Source: Vibrio ruber DSM 16370 | Lineage (GTDB): Bacteria > Pseudomonadota > Gammaproteobacteria > Enterobacterales > Vibrionaceae | Assembly (NCBI RefSeq): GCF_900163965.1 | Contig: NZ_FULE01000014.1 | Span: 186,001-250,000 of the forward strand | Direction: 5' to 3' | DNA length: 64,000 nt | Made by a program: the position numbers and the translations under genes | Part shown: positions 1 through 9,498 of the stretch, piece by piece | How the letters are laid out: each line of letters begins with the position of its first letter | Numbering within the stretch: the first letter of the stretch is position 1 | The notes under the pieces: generated by a model | The model's database searches: none | Seen by the model: the letters and a program-made list of their open reading frames with translations, nothing else | Told to the model about the DNA's origin: nothing

Positions 1-3000
1 TTGTTTCCGGCAAAGTTGCAACATACACATCCATCCCAACCTGACTCAGCGCCAAGCGAGGGCACTGCTGTATTTGTTGCAACCCGTCCTGATTCAGGCC
101 ATACATGCCCAGCATAACCGCCTGCTGATCCACCCAGCGGACGAGCGTGCCCGAGTAATCGCGAACGGTGTCCGGCACCCGGAAAAGGAACAGTGTATTG
201 CCATGATAGTCTTTGACGGTGAGCGGTTGGCTGTCGCCACTTTTAGTCGGAACTTCATCAGCCCCGACCGTGACCTGAATGGCGTCATCACTGACTTTGC
301 CCTTCAATAACACGCCCACAACGCGAATCTCAGAATCAAACACAGTCTGAACCCAGCCTTTCACCGACTGACGGTCCATACTCAAGACCGTGTTGTTTGC
401 CAGCATATCGCTGACTTTGACATGTCCGATGCTGCCGGTTGCAGAGGTAATCTGACGACTGTTCTGCACCCGAACCAGACACCCGTCCCCCAGAGTCCAG
501 TTGCCGGAGACTTTGGACAACTGCGAGCCCACCTGCCAGCCGACCGCATCCGACAAAGATCCGTCACTAACCCCCTGAACCACAACCCGAGCGGTCTCTT
601 TCGGCAACGTGTGGTCTCCCGCTGCCGGACACACATCAAATCCCAGCAGGCTACCATAGGTATCAAAGCTGACGATCAGCACCGCCAGATTGCCAGCTGC
701 ATGTACCCGCAGGGACTGCGCCGGATCGGTTTTCACCACCAGCGTAGTACCTTCATACAACCGATGGACTGACGCGGTGGCTGAACCCTGACTTTTCAAA
801 CAACTGGTGGCTGAAACCCCGGCACCGGACACCTGCCAGTGACCTTTCGACTTACTTCGGAGAGTCGCCAGCGCCTGACTGGCTCGCACTGATTTGGCCG
901 GCACCTGATAAGCCTGCAATTGCGCAATCACCGTCGGCGCAGTGACTGACATCGTCTCGGTGGCGGGCGCAGCAGACTGAAGGTGAGTCTGAGCAGCAAT
1001 GGGGTTGCCCGCTTCAGGCACCCCGTTATTTTGATAGATGCCGATTTTCGCCAGCACCGGAAAATCCTGCAAAATCTGACTGACCGAGGCCGCCATCACA
1101 CTCAGTCCGGGACTGAGCGGCGCGTCAATACCTGAGGCTTGCAAAGCTTGATAGATGTCATTTCTGGCCGTGACCACAACTGCCGCCATCAGGGTTTCCC
1201 GGATCACCGTAAACGCCTGTTGCTGCCGGCTCTCCGGATACAGAGCTGCCGCTGGAATCTTGGGCGTAAAGGCAAACGGCAGGCGTTTGGTGTCACCGCT
1301 GACATACGCCAGATTCTCTAGCGGGAAGGTGGGGATTACAGTATCGTAGATGTACTGACTGGCATTGAGCACCAGACCAAAAAGTACGTTTTCGATCAGC
1401 ATCGTCTTCGGATCCGGCGCAACATTGAGATTCAGTGCGCTACGCGCCCATAACGCTGACGGAGCGCCGTTGTTGGCACCGGTCAGCGCAATGTTTCGCT
1501 CTTTCAGGTCGATCTCGGTACCGGATGAATCGGTCAGGGTGACAGTCATCGGCGAGGAGAGCGTGTCCTCTTTCCCCATCGGTCGGACACCGACTGCGAC
1601 ACTCCCGCTCAGTGTCGTGTCTGACTGTGTTACCGTCAGTTCACTGACCGGAATCGCAGACTCCACCGTAATTTGCCACGGAATCGGGTTCATCACCCAG
1701 GCACCGTCACCCTTCGCATCAGGGTTGGTATTGCTGTCTTGCTGCAAGCCTTTTTGAGCAGTCCACTTCACCACTTCCTGCGTTGCGGTCGCTGAGACGG
1801 CCGTCGCAGACAGCCGTGCCGACGTGACTACGTCAGTCGTCTGCCCACCGCTGCCTGAAGGCAGAAACTCTTGTTCAAACGCCGCCCAATCCAGCACCTG
1901 AGTACTGGGGTGATTATCCTGATTGCCAATCGGGATCGAAAAACGAATCACATACCAATCGACATCAACCGACCCAAACACCGGTGGCCCATGTAGTTTC
2001 AACTGGCAGCCGAGCTTGGCAACCAAACGAACAGAGACGCCGGCAATCGAGGTTTCAAATCCGGCATATACACTGACACCAATTCCCACATTAAAATAAA
2101 AAGGCTGCCACTGAAGTAAAAAGTTGGCATAGGCGTCCAGCCCGGCGACAAGCGGCCCGGCATCAAATGCCACAGTTAAATAGCCGCCGGACATAATTGC
2201 AGTCGGGCAAATTGCGAAGTAAGCGCCTCCGGTGATCGACACTTTGCCGACCGAGAAATCCAGCTTCCACTGAATACCCAGCCGCGGTACATCCGGATAA
2301 TACACGGGTTTTTGAAACGCTGGGTGATACCCGCCCAGCGTTAACACAAAATCACCGGCCGGAATCAAGGTACCATCCGCCAGCGTGACGTCTTTAAACC
2401 ACAGGTAGAAGGCAAACCCACCGGTAACTTTCACGCCTTGCGCCAGAACATAAGAATTCGGTGTGAGCTGCGCTTCCGCACTCACGTAGCCCGCATTGGG
2501 ATTGATCGTAACTTTTAAGGCCAGCTCCATATATGCCAGCGCCAAATTCGGCTTGGCCTTCGGCGGTAACGTAGCGACCGACACGCCCAACAGATTGAAT
2601 TCAAAGTCCTTGCCGAAACTTAAAAAGAGCAACGCCGTGGTATCAATGAGTTTGAAAGAAGAAAACTTCAGCCCTGCGGCAAACCAATACTGCCCCACCT
2701 GAGGTGTCACCACTTGATTCAGTTGCGTCAGGGCAGCCATCGGGTCTTCCCCTTCCGTGAAGGAACCATCAGCCACACCTTTGACCAGCGGGAAGTTCGC
2801 GACCTCTTCAATACTGGGGATCTCCAGCGACCGATTGTAGGCAAAACCAGCCGCGATACCCTCAATGAAGAAGGCGGGCACACCGCCCAAAGGCGCATTG
2901 AGCACCCCAAAGATAAACATTGAGGTGGCTTCTTGCCCATCGATCTGAATTTGGGCGTAGGAGCCTAACGCCCCAAGTGAAAACTTACCGGATGACACAA

Positions 3001-6000
3001 TCCCGACCCCGGTGTAACTGACGATGCCATCGGTTTCTTCTTTCAGGAATCCGGCATCAATGGTCACACCACCGGTATAGTCAATGGCAAAGCCATCCAA
3101 ATCGATGGTGTATTGGTTCCAGTCCGTCGGATGTGTCACCGGCACTCCGACGCGCAACCCTTGCATTGCCGCCGTCAGACCGGAGATTTCGAAACTGCCG
3201 GAGCTGAGAAAATCAAGTAACGGCGGCGTGTTCTCGCCTTCCCAGCCGATGCCGACATTGTCAATATAAAGCGGACCAAAACTGCGCTGCACCGGAATAA
3301 TCACATCATGACCGTTGCCCATCGGGCTGCGCAGATTGACCCACAGCTTGTCGAGATAGCCGATGTCCACAGAAAACCGCGGATCCGTGGTACTGGTGTC
3401 GGTCTCCGCAGACGCGCTTTGCTTTTCGCCCGAACCCAGCACATTTTTAGCAATCGGGTTATTGCCACCGCCTTCTGAAATGAGTGTCGGGGCCAGTGAG
3501 ATGCCCATTTCATCCAAGGTCAGGCCGACACCGAAAGTCATGTCAATGGAAGACGAACCTTGGAACTGCATCGCAAACAAGGCGCGCGGTTCAATCTGAC
3601 CTAATTTAAACCGGCTCAGATCCACAATCGGCTGTGCATTTTGACCAACAATGTCAAAGCCGACATTGTTGAGCACCAGATTAAACTGTTCGAAAGCGAC
3701 GGAGAAATCATCCCCGCTATGGCTGACCGGTACATACAGCCCAATCCCTTTATCCCCGAACGCAGGAGTGCCACTGCTACTCTGCGTGATCCAATCGGTA
3801 TTCTCGGCACCAAGCTGGAAGACCAGATTAGGCACAGCTTTGAGCGTGAGATCCGGTGCCTGTAATAGCAGACCGTAATAGCCGTCCACATCGGTTTTCG
3901 GACCGAGGATAAGTTTGCCATTCTGACCGAATTCGAGCAGAGTCCAGGTTTTTTCCAACAGAGTAAACAGCAAACCGCCGAAGAAACTCTGAGCGGTGAT
4001 CTGCGTCAGCTCATCAAACGATCGGAGCACATACAAATCCGATTGTTCTGCCACCACTTGGGTGGCGGTGAGTAACAGTACCGGCGTGATCTCTGTGCCT
4101 GAGTTGAAAGGCGTTTCCAGCCATGATTTCACGGTCTCCTGATTGAGAGTCAAGAGCGAGACATATCTGGGCAGCACATCTTTGATCACATCCATCAGCC
4201 AAGCCGTGACTTTGTCGCCGACATCGTCCCCACCGCCAAAAAACGCTGGCAGTAAGGTCACGGACAAAGCAGAGGCTTCCCCCGGTTTTTCCGGATCGGC
4301 CAGTGGATCAAACCGAAACTCAAACTGGTTATGTGTATAACTCAGGCTCAGTCCCGGGCCGTTGAGAGTTTCAATCGGTGCGATCATCTCCAGCCCAAAA
4401 GATGCTGTAAGTGTCTGGTCAGTCAGGCTGTAGGCCACCCCAGTCGGGGCAACCTGCATTTTCAGCAAAGGCACGTCCGGCAGGTCAAATCCGGCCCACA
4501 CGCCAATCGCATTCGAGGAGTCATACCCGAACAGGAGCTTGAGCGGCAGAGTCTCGCTTGGGATGTACTGGATTTGTCCATCCACTGCTTCAATCGCATC
4601 TTCCGGCAACACCAGCGACAGCAACGCCACAATTGCCTGCGCGGTATGTGGTGCACCGGATTCGGAGAATCGTTCAGAGACCCAGTCAAACGCCGTCACC
4701 TCTAAGGTATTGAGCAAATCGGCCTGACTCTGACCTTCGGTTACTGCTGTAGTAAAGTCCTGTACTAAATGGTCCACCAGCGTTGAGACATCCGTTTGCT
4801 GGGCAAAGGTTTCCATCGCCCTGAAGAACTGACCGGCACTGGTGTCTGCGGCATATTTCGACTTCATCTGCGCAATCAGTTTGGGGATCACCTCCTGAAT
4901 CACAACGACAGCCCCGGTCGCCAGTGCCTGTGTTGCCAGCGTGCCCCAACCAAGGAATGGCAAAAACTGCACACCGAGTCCGGTGGGTTGTTCCGGCGTG
5001 CCCTGAGACAGTTGCAACGCGAATGTTTTGTCAAACGCAATCCGAGTGAAGAAGCCATGGTCCAACGCCGCAATCGTCGCCTCCAGATCCAGTCCACCGG
5101 AAAACGCGGGTTGATACTGCTGATCAAGCGTGAGGCACAATTGTAAGTTTTTCAGTGCTGCCAGATGGTCCACAATCTCAATCTGATCAACGCCAATATT
5201 CAAGGTCGTTCGTTGATCCTGTCCGGACACCTGTACCTTGAAGTCAAACGGTAATCCACTGAGGGTAGCGCCCGAATCCGGTACCGGTGTGAGCTGTATG
5301 CCCTGATAAGACAAAGCAGGCAGGTCGCCAAGTAATGCCACCAGTTTAGCGGTGCTGAATTGCCCATTGTCCCCAAGCACTTCATCCGAGAGCAACCAGC
5401 CCAGCGGGTCAGTCAACAATCCCATCAAGGACGGCATTTGCCAGAGCCCATCCTCATTTTTTGCCAGACCAAGCCCGGTGAACAGCTTCTGAATCACTTC
5501 GTATTGGTCGAGTAATTCATCTTCAAAAACAGCATTGAGCAAAAGGTTGAGTGTATAAGCCGGGGCCAGATGAGCGACCTGATCGACAAACATATCCGAC
5601 ACAAAGGGATACAGCACCAGTGGCTCAGCCGCAGGTGTTAGGCCATTCCCCCAGACAAGCTGAATCGACAGATCCGGGGGTTGCAACTGCCCCTGCGCCA
5701 TCCGCAATTGCAGTCGGGTGACCAGCGTCAGACCAAGCTTAGGCACGGCCGCATTCACCGCCAGGACAAGGGTCTGATCACTGAGGTTGAAGGTCAGCCC
5801 GCCATCGAGTTGCAGCAATCCGGCAATGTCAAATGCTTGCTCCGGCATCACGGTCAAACTGACCAAACCGTTTGCGGTGGTGCTGAACGTGAACTTGCCA
5901 TAGGTTTGAGGCGTGATATTGCTTGAAATCTGGGCCGCCAGCGTCGTGACGGCATCGACATCAGTAAACAGGGCTTCAAATCTTGACGAAAGTCCCCGAA

Positions 6001-9000
6001 CCGGGTTGCTGGCGATTTCCAGTAGTGCCTGCGGATTGAGAGGGTATCCCTGAGCCGCCGATCCGCAAATCTGTAACGCGGACAGGAACTGGTACGCAGG
6101 TACGGGCAACGTCGGCAACGTCACCCCGGTCACACTTTGGATAAAATCAAACAGTTCGCTGCGACTGGCCGGTTCGGTCAGCAGCCGGTTCAGATTGTCC
6201 TGCATATACCCGGTCGGATCGGCCAGCAGACCTTGCCAGCCACTGGCATTGATGCCGTAGGCCGCCTGTTCGGTGTCTCGGGTTAAAGTCAGGCCGAGTA
6301 AGGTCAGCAAGCGATACAGGGTTTGGAATTGCGTGTCGTCCGTCACACTGGTCAGTTGCACCGCTTCCTGAATGGCACCGTTGAGGAGAGCAAGAAAAGC
6401 CGACTCTAAGTTTAAGGCAAGCTCTCCGTTCATCAACATTTGCAGCGTAACGGTGTCCTGCGGGGGGCTCTCCCCCAGAGTGATATCCGTGAAGGACACC
6501 ACTGGCTCAAATACCAGCGTGCTACTGACAATTCGGAGCGAAAAGCCCAACTGCACCGCCCCAGCGGAGCCGACACTGCCAAGATCAACCAGCTTGCCGT
6601 CGGGTCGAGACAAAGTGCCTACACATATTAAAGAGGGCAAACTGTCCAGAGAGGACAGATGCCGGGTCGCCATCGAATACTCAAACAGGTTAAGCCGGAT
6701 ATCCAGCGCAAAATCGACCTTGCTTTCACCCGTGCCGATGAGTTGAAATGTCTGTTGCCGCCCGAGACCCGCCCCAAGTAAATGCTGCGTCCGATCAGAC
6801 CAGACGGGCAGATAAAACGCTGACTCGCCAATCGGGGTTTGCCACGGTTCGGTAAACGTACCTTGTCCGGCAATCGCAGGTGCCGCGGGCTGATCGGTCA
6901 TGGCCCAAGCCAGTAACCCCAGAGTACTCCGGCTTTTTTCATCCGTACTCAGGAGTTGTTCAAGCTGCTGATTCAGATCCGGCCAGGGGGTATCAAAGCT
7001 GTGGAAAGGATAGGGTTCAAAACCGGACCAAGTCAGGCCACTGGTCGGAAAGACGGGGGAGGCCGACAAATCTGTGACCAAACCAAACGTACCGGCGAAC
7101 CATAAACCCGTTTCAGACTGCGACCGCATCAACATGGCACCTAGTGCACTGATGAAAAATGGGCCGAATGTTTGCTGACTTTGTGTCACTAAATCCTGTA
7201 GAGAAGACTGATCACTGAAATTTAAATCACTGCCAAGGGCAGTAACCTGTCCGTCTACCACCAGCGCCGGTCCGTGAATGCACATCGACCAAGACCAGCC
7301 ACCGGACTGCTGCCAGCACGCAGACAGTTGGGCCGAATCCACCTTGACTTGCATCCCGCCGACGGCGGGGGTTTCCAGCCCGTCCGGTAATGACAGTCTG
7401 GCCGTAGCCCCGGCAAACCAGTTTGCGACTGTCCCGATAGAATCCTGTCCGGTGCCGAACCGGATGGTCACGGCATCTATCTCTAATGCAGCAACAATCA
7501 CGGTACTGTTAATCTTGATTTCCGGAGCAAGTGAGGCACCGAGTGTCAGAGCCCTCGCCGCGTCGTCATAGTATCCGGTTAGATACGCAGGCAGAGCCAA
7601 ATCGGAAACCGAAATCCCCGCTTGCCATGGGTCACTTGAAGTGCCTGTCCCCGTAACGGTGACACCAGTTGTGTCCGTTGCCGATTTCAGCAATGTTGCC
7701 AGTGACTGCACGATGTAGGTAAATGCCTGCTTGCCGTCAATCAGCGGCTGATAGGTCAGCACATGGCTGTAATAATCGGCCCAAGCACCAATCGGATCGG
7801 CCAGAGCGTCCGCCATTCCGGCAGGTGAAAAAGGTGGGGTAAGTTGTTCGGGCCATTGTGAAGCCAACGCAACCGGCGCGTTCAGACCAATCATTGTGGC
7901 CAGACTATCTGACAGAGACTGATTATCGGTACCGAAATTCAGTAAAGATTGAAGCCCGGTACTCAGAGCTGCAGCCCCGGCATTAGCAAGCTGGCCGGGC
8001 GATAACAAGTTCAGGGTGTCGTAGTGGGTCTCTCCGATAATCACTTGATTCAGTTCAAACCAAGGCATCATCTGACCGGATATGCTCAGCGTCACCCCGC
8101 CTTGCAACGTGCCAATGCTGTACGCGATGTCATTGGACTCAAACGTCACCAATGGTGAGGCCAGCGTAGTATTTTGCAGGCAGAACTGCGCGGTTATCTG
8201 AATTGCGTCAGACAGGCCGGGGGCAGGCCCGGTCAGTTGCAGGTTGACCAGTTCCGCTCTGGCTTGCAGGACAAATGCCATGTCGGCACCTTGCAAGGGA
8301 ATCGGCGTTCCGGAGAAATCGATCCCAAAATACAACGCGCGCGCGCTCTGTCCGGTGACGTCTGTCCCCAGAGTGCATTGCAAGGTGCCGATGCTGTCAA
8401 CTTCCAGTGCCGTGATCCGGAAAGGATCGGTGCGTGTCCCTGATCCGATCACCTGAGGCCGGTTGAATAAAAATCCGGAAAAACAGGAGAGCCAGGTTTT
8501 TAACACCTCATGGTCTGAGGCAATAGCATTAAACCAGTCTAAGAAAAGCTGTCCGGCCTGTCCCTGCCGGGCTGCGCTCAATAAGTCATACCATTTTAAA
8601 AGCGGAATCGTGGCCTGCGGTGCGCCTTCAACGTCCGGAACACGTCCGCTTAAACCAAACAGTGGCGGGAAGTAGGCGATATTGTCTTTCGCATTCGGGA
8701 ACACCTCACTCAGTCCACCGACAAACAGACTCGCCACCGTGTCCATAATCTGTTCAGCTGTGATGGCTTCTAAATCCGCCAGCGAGCGATTGCTGGGTGT
8801 CGTTTCTCCCGCCAGTTGTAAACCAACAATTTCAACCCCCAGAGAGAAGGGATCAGGCACCGCAAAATCGGTATTGAGATTGATTTTGACACCATTGAAC
8901 TGAATATCATTGATATCAATCATAGGCTTGTCTGGATCGGCTCCGGTCACGGACGCACCGGCCACAATCGGAAATCCCGGTGTCACAAAGGTGATTTTGA

Positions 9001-9493
9001 TTGGGTCATCCGCCTTCGGGTCAATCGCAACAAACGGCATGACACCCCAGACGGCTGCCTGTAAAGTCGCGGGCGTGCCGAAAGACCAGTCATGATAGAC
9101 GCCCAGAGCAAAAACGGTAGCACTCCCTACCTGATATAACACGACATTGACGCCCGTCTGTACATCCTGTCCCGCTTTTTCATACCGAATCGGATACCAG
9201 TTCCCCAACAACGCCGGATTCTGAATGGGAATACCGAATGCATTGCCGCCAATCTCGCCCAGCAGGGCCTCAAACAAGGCATTGAATTCTTCAGGATGAT
9301 TGACGATTCCGGCTTTGGTTTGGGTGTAGGGATCGGTAAACCATTCCGGCACCAGCGCAAAGCGCTCCTCCCCCTGACTTTCTAAGAGGCCAACTAGCAC
9401 CCCCAAACTGGATAAAATCGGATCAATGCCAGAAAAACTCACCGGAGCAGTCTGCGGTTCGAATGCCCGATTGACAGGATTTATCTGGTTCAT
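1..9493 (-). CDS. giant DUF6603-type protein, 3' end outside window
   Basis: The minus-strand frame starting with ATG at 9493 shows no stop wherever I translated it, including the last bases at the left edge, so at least 3,164 residues are present and the C terminus is missing. Residues about 2387-2520 (bases about 2330-1930) read like the DUF6603 family as I remember it: an LGGYHPAF motif, then YPDVPRLGIQWK, a segment with YFAICPTAIMSGG, and QPFYFNVGIGVSVYAG. Upstream the protein is mostly alternating hydrophobic and polar strands, with a recurring motif LADPIGAWADYY (about residue 564), LADPTGYMQDNL (about 1096) and LTDPLGWLLSDE (about 1365), suggesting internal repeats. There is no signal peptide or obvious membrane segment. 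The start is only 5 bases after the stop of the lipase-like gene, so translation is probably coupled. Function is unknown; the size and strand-rich character suggest a structural or surface-like role, which is inference only. Confidence 0.85.
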   Translation of the reverse strand, partial: MNQINPVNRAFEPQTAPVSFSGIDPILSSLGVLVGLLESQGEERFALVPEWFTDPYTQTKAGIVNHPEEFNALFEALLGEIGGNAFGIPIQNPALLGNWYPIRYEKAGQDVQTGVNVVLYQVGSATVFALGVYHDWSFGTPATLQAAVWGVMPFVAIDPKADDPIKITFVTPGFPIVAGASVTGADPDKPMIDINDIQFNGVKINLNTDFAVPDPFSLGVEIVGLQLAGETTPSNRSLADLEAITAEQIMDTVASLFVGGLSEVFPNAKDNIAYFPPLFGLSGRVPDVEGAPQATIPLLKWYDLLSAARQGQAGQLFLDWFNAIASDHEVLKTWLSCFSGFLFNRPQVIGSGTRTDPFRITALEVDSIGTLQCTLGTDVTGQSARALYFGIDFSGTPIPLQGADMAFVLQARAELVNLQLTGPAPGLSDAIQITAQFCLQNTTLASPLVTFESNDIAYSIGTLQGGVTLSISGQMMPWFELNQVIIGETHYDTLNLLSPGQLANAGAAALSTGLQSLLNFGTDNQSLSDSLATMIGLNAPVALASQWPEQLTPPFSPAGMADALADPIGAWADYYSHVLTYQPLIDGKQAFTYIVQSLATLLKSATDTTGVTVTGTGTSSDPWQAGISVSDLALPAYLTGYYDDAARALTLGASLAPEIKINSTVIVAALEIDAVTIRFGTGQDSIGTVANWFAGATARLSLPDGLETPAVGGMQVKVDSAQLSACWQQSGGWSWSMCIHGPALVVDGQVTALGSDLNFSDQSSLQDLVTQSQQTFGPFFISALGAMLMRSQSETGLWFAGTFGLVTDLSASPVFPTSGLTWSGFEPYPFHSFDTPWPDLNQQLEQLLSTDEKSRSTLGLLAWAMTDQPAAPAIAGQGTFTEPWQTPIGESAFYLPVWSDRTQHLLGAGLGRQQTFQLIGTGESKVDFALDIRLNLFEYSMATRHLSSLDSLPSLICVGTLSRPDGKLVDLGSVGSAGAVQLGFSLRIVSSTLVFEPVVSFTDITLGESPPQDTVTLQMLMNGELALNLESAFLALLNGAIQEAVQLTSVTDDTQFQTLYRLLTLLGLTLTRDTEQAAYGINASGWQGLLADPTGYMQDNLNRLLTEPASRSELFDFIQSVTGVTLPTLPVPAYQFLSALQICGSAAQGYPLNPQALLEIASNPVRGLSSRFEALFTDVDAVTTLAAQISSNITPQTYGKFTFSTTANGLVSLTVMPEQAFDIAGLLQLDGGLTFNLSDQTLVLAVNAAVPKLGLTLVTRLQLRMAQGQLQPPDLSIQLVWGNGLTPAAEPLVLYPFVSDMFVDQVAHLAPAYTLNLLLNAVFEDELLDQYEVIQKLFTGLGLAKNEDGLWQMPSLMGLLTDPLGWLLSDEVLGDNGQFSTAKLVALLGDLPALSYQGIQLTPVPDSGATLSGLPFDFKVQVSGQDQRTTLNIGVDQIEIVDHLAALKNLQLCLTLDQQYQPAFSGGLDLEATIAALDHGFFTRIAFDKTFALQLSQGTPEQPTGLGVQFLPFLGWGTLATQALATGAVVVIQEVIPKLIAQMKSKYAADTSAGQFFRAMETFAQQTDVSTLVDHLVQDFTTAVTEGQSQADLLNTLEVTAFDWVSERFSESGAPHTAQAIVALLSLVLPEDAIEAVDGQIQYIPSETLPLKLLFGYDSSNAIGVWAGFDLPDVPLLKMQVAPTGVAYSLTDQTLTASFGLEMIAPIETLNGPGLSLSYTHNQFEFRFDPLADPEKPGEASALSVTLLPAFFGGGDDVGDKVTAWLMDVIKDVLPRYVSLLTLNQETVKSWLETPFNSGTEITPVLLLTATQVVAEQSDLYVLRSFDELTQITAQSFFGGLLFTLLEKTWTLLEFGQNGKLILGPKTDVDGYYGLLLQAPDLTLKAVPNLVFQLGAENTDWITQSSSGTPAFGDKGIGLYVPVSHSGDDFSVAFEQFNLVLNNVGFDIVGQNAQPIVDLSRFKLGQIEPRALFAMQFQGSSSIDMTFGVGLTLDEMGISLAPTLISEGGGNNPIAKNVLGSGEKQSASAETDTSTTDPRFSVDIGYLDKLWVNLRSPMGNGHDVIIPVQRSFGPLYIDNVGIGWEGENTPPLLDFLSSGSFEISGLTAAMQGLRVGVPVTHPTDWNQYTIDLDGFAIDYTGGVTIDAGFLKEETDGIVSYTGVGIVSSGKFSLGALGSYAQIQIDGQEATSMFIFGVLNAPLGGVPAFFIEGIAAGFAYNRSLEIPSIEEVANFPLVKGVADGSFTEGEDPMAALTQLNQVVTPQVGQYWFAAGLKFSSFKLIDTTALLFLSFGKDFEFNLLGVSVATLPPKAKPNLALAYMELALKVTINPNAGYVSAEAQLTPNSYVLAQGVKVTGGFAFYLWFKDVTLADGTLIPAGDFVLTLGGYHPAFQKPVYYPDVPRLGIQWKLDFSVGKVSITGGAYFAICPTAIMSGGYLTVAFDAGPLVAGLDAYANFLLQWQPFYFNVGIGVSVYAGFETSIAGVSVRLVAKLGCQLKLHGPPVFGSVDVDWYVIRFSIPIGNQDNHPSTQVLDWAAFEQEFLPSGSGGQTTDVVTSARLSATAVSATATQEVVKWTAQKGLQQDSNTNPDAKGDGAWVMNPIPWQITVESAIPVSELTVTQSDTTLSGSVAVGVRPMGKEDTLSSPMTVTLTDSSGTEIDLKERNIALTGANNGAPSALWARSALNLNVAPDPKTMLIENVLFGLVLNASQYIYDTVIPTFPLENLAYVSGDTKRLPFAFTPKIPAAALYPESRQQQAFTVIRETLMAAVVVTARNDIYQALQASGIDAPLSPGLSVMAASVSQILQDFPVLAKIGIYQNNGVPEAGNPIAAQTHLQSAAPATETMSVTAPTVIAQLQAYQVPAKSVRASQALATLRSKSKGHWQVSGAGVSATSCLKSQGSATASVHRLYEGTTLVVKTDPAQSLRVHAAGNLAVLIVSFDTYGSLLGFDVCPAAGDHTLPKETARVVVQGVSDGSLSDAVGWQVGSQLSKVSGNWTLGDGCLVRVQNSRQITSATGSIGHVKVSDMLANNTVLSMDRQSVKGWVQTVFDSEIRVVGVLLKGKVSDDAIQVTVGADEVPTKSGDSQPLTVKDYHGNTLFLFRVPDTVRDYSGTLVRWVDQQAVMLGMYGLNQDGLQQIQQCPRLALSQVGMDVYVATLPET

Positions 9494-9498
9494 ATGCT

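Noticed and set aside
1140..9100. Many plus-strand reading frames opposite the giant gene, up to about 130 codons
   Set aside because: They lie antisense to a continuous long frame, lack ribosome sites and read as low-complexity or unlikely proteins.
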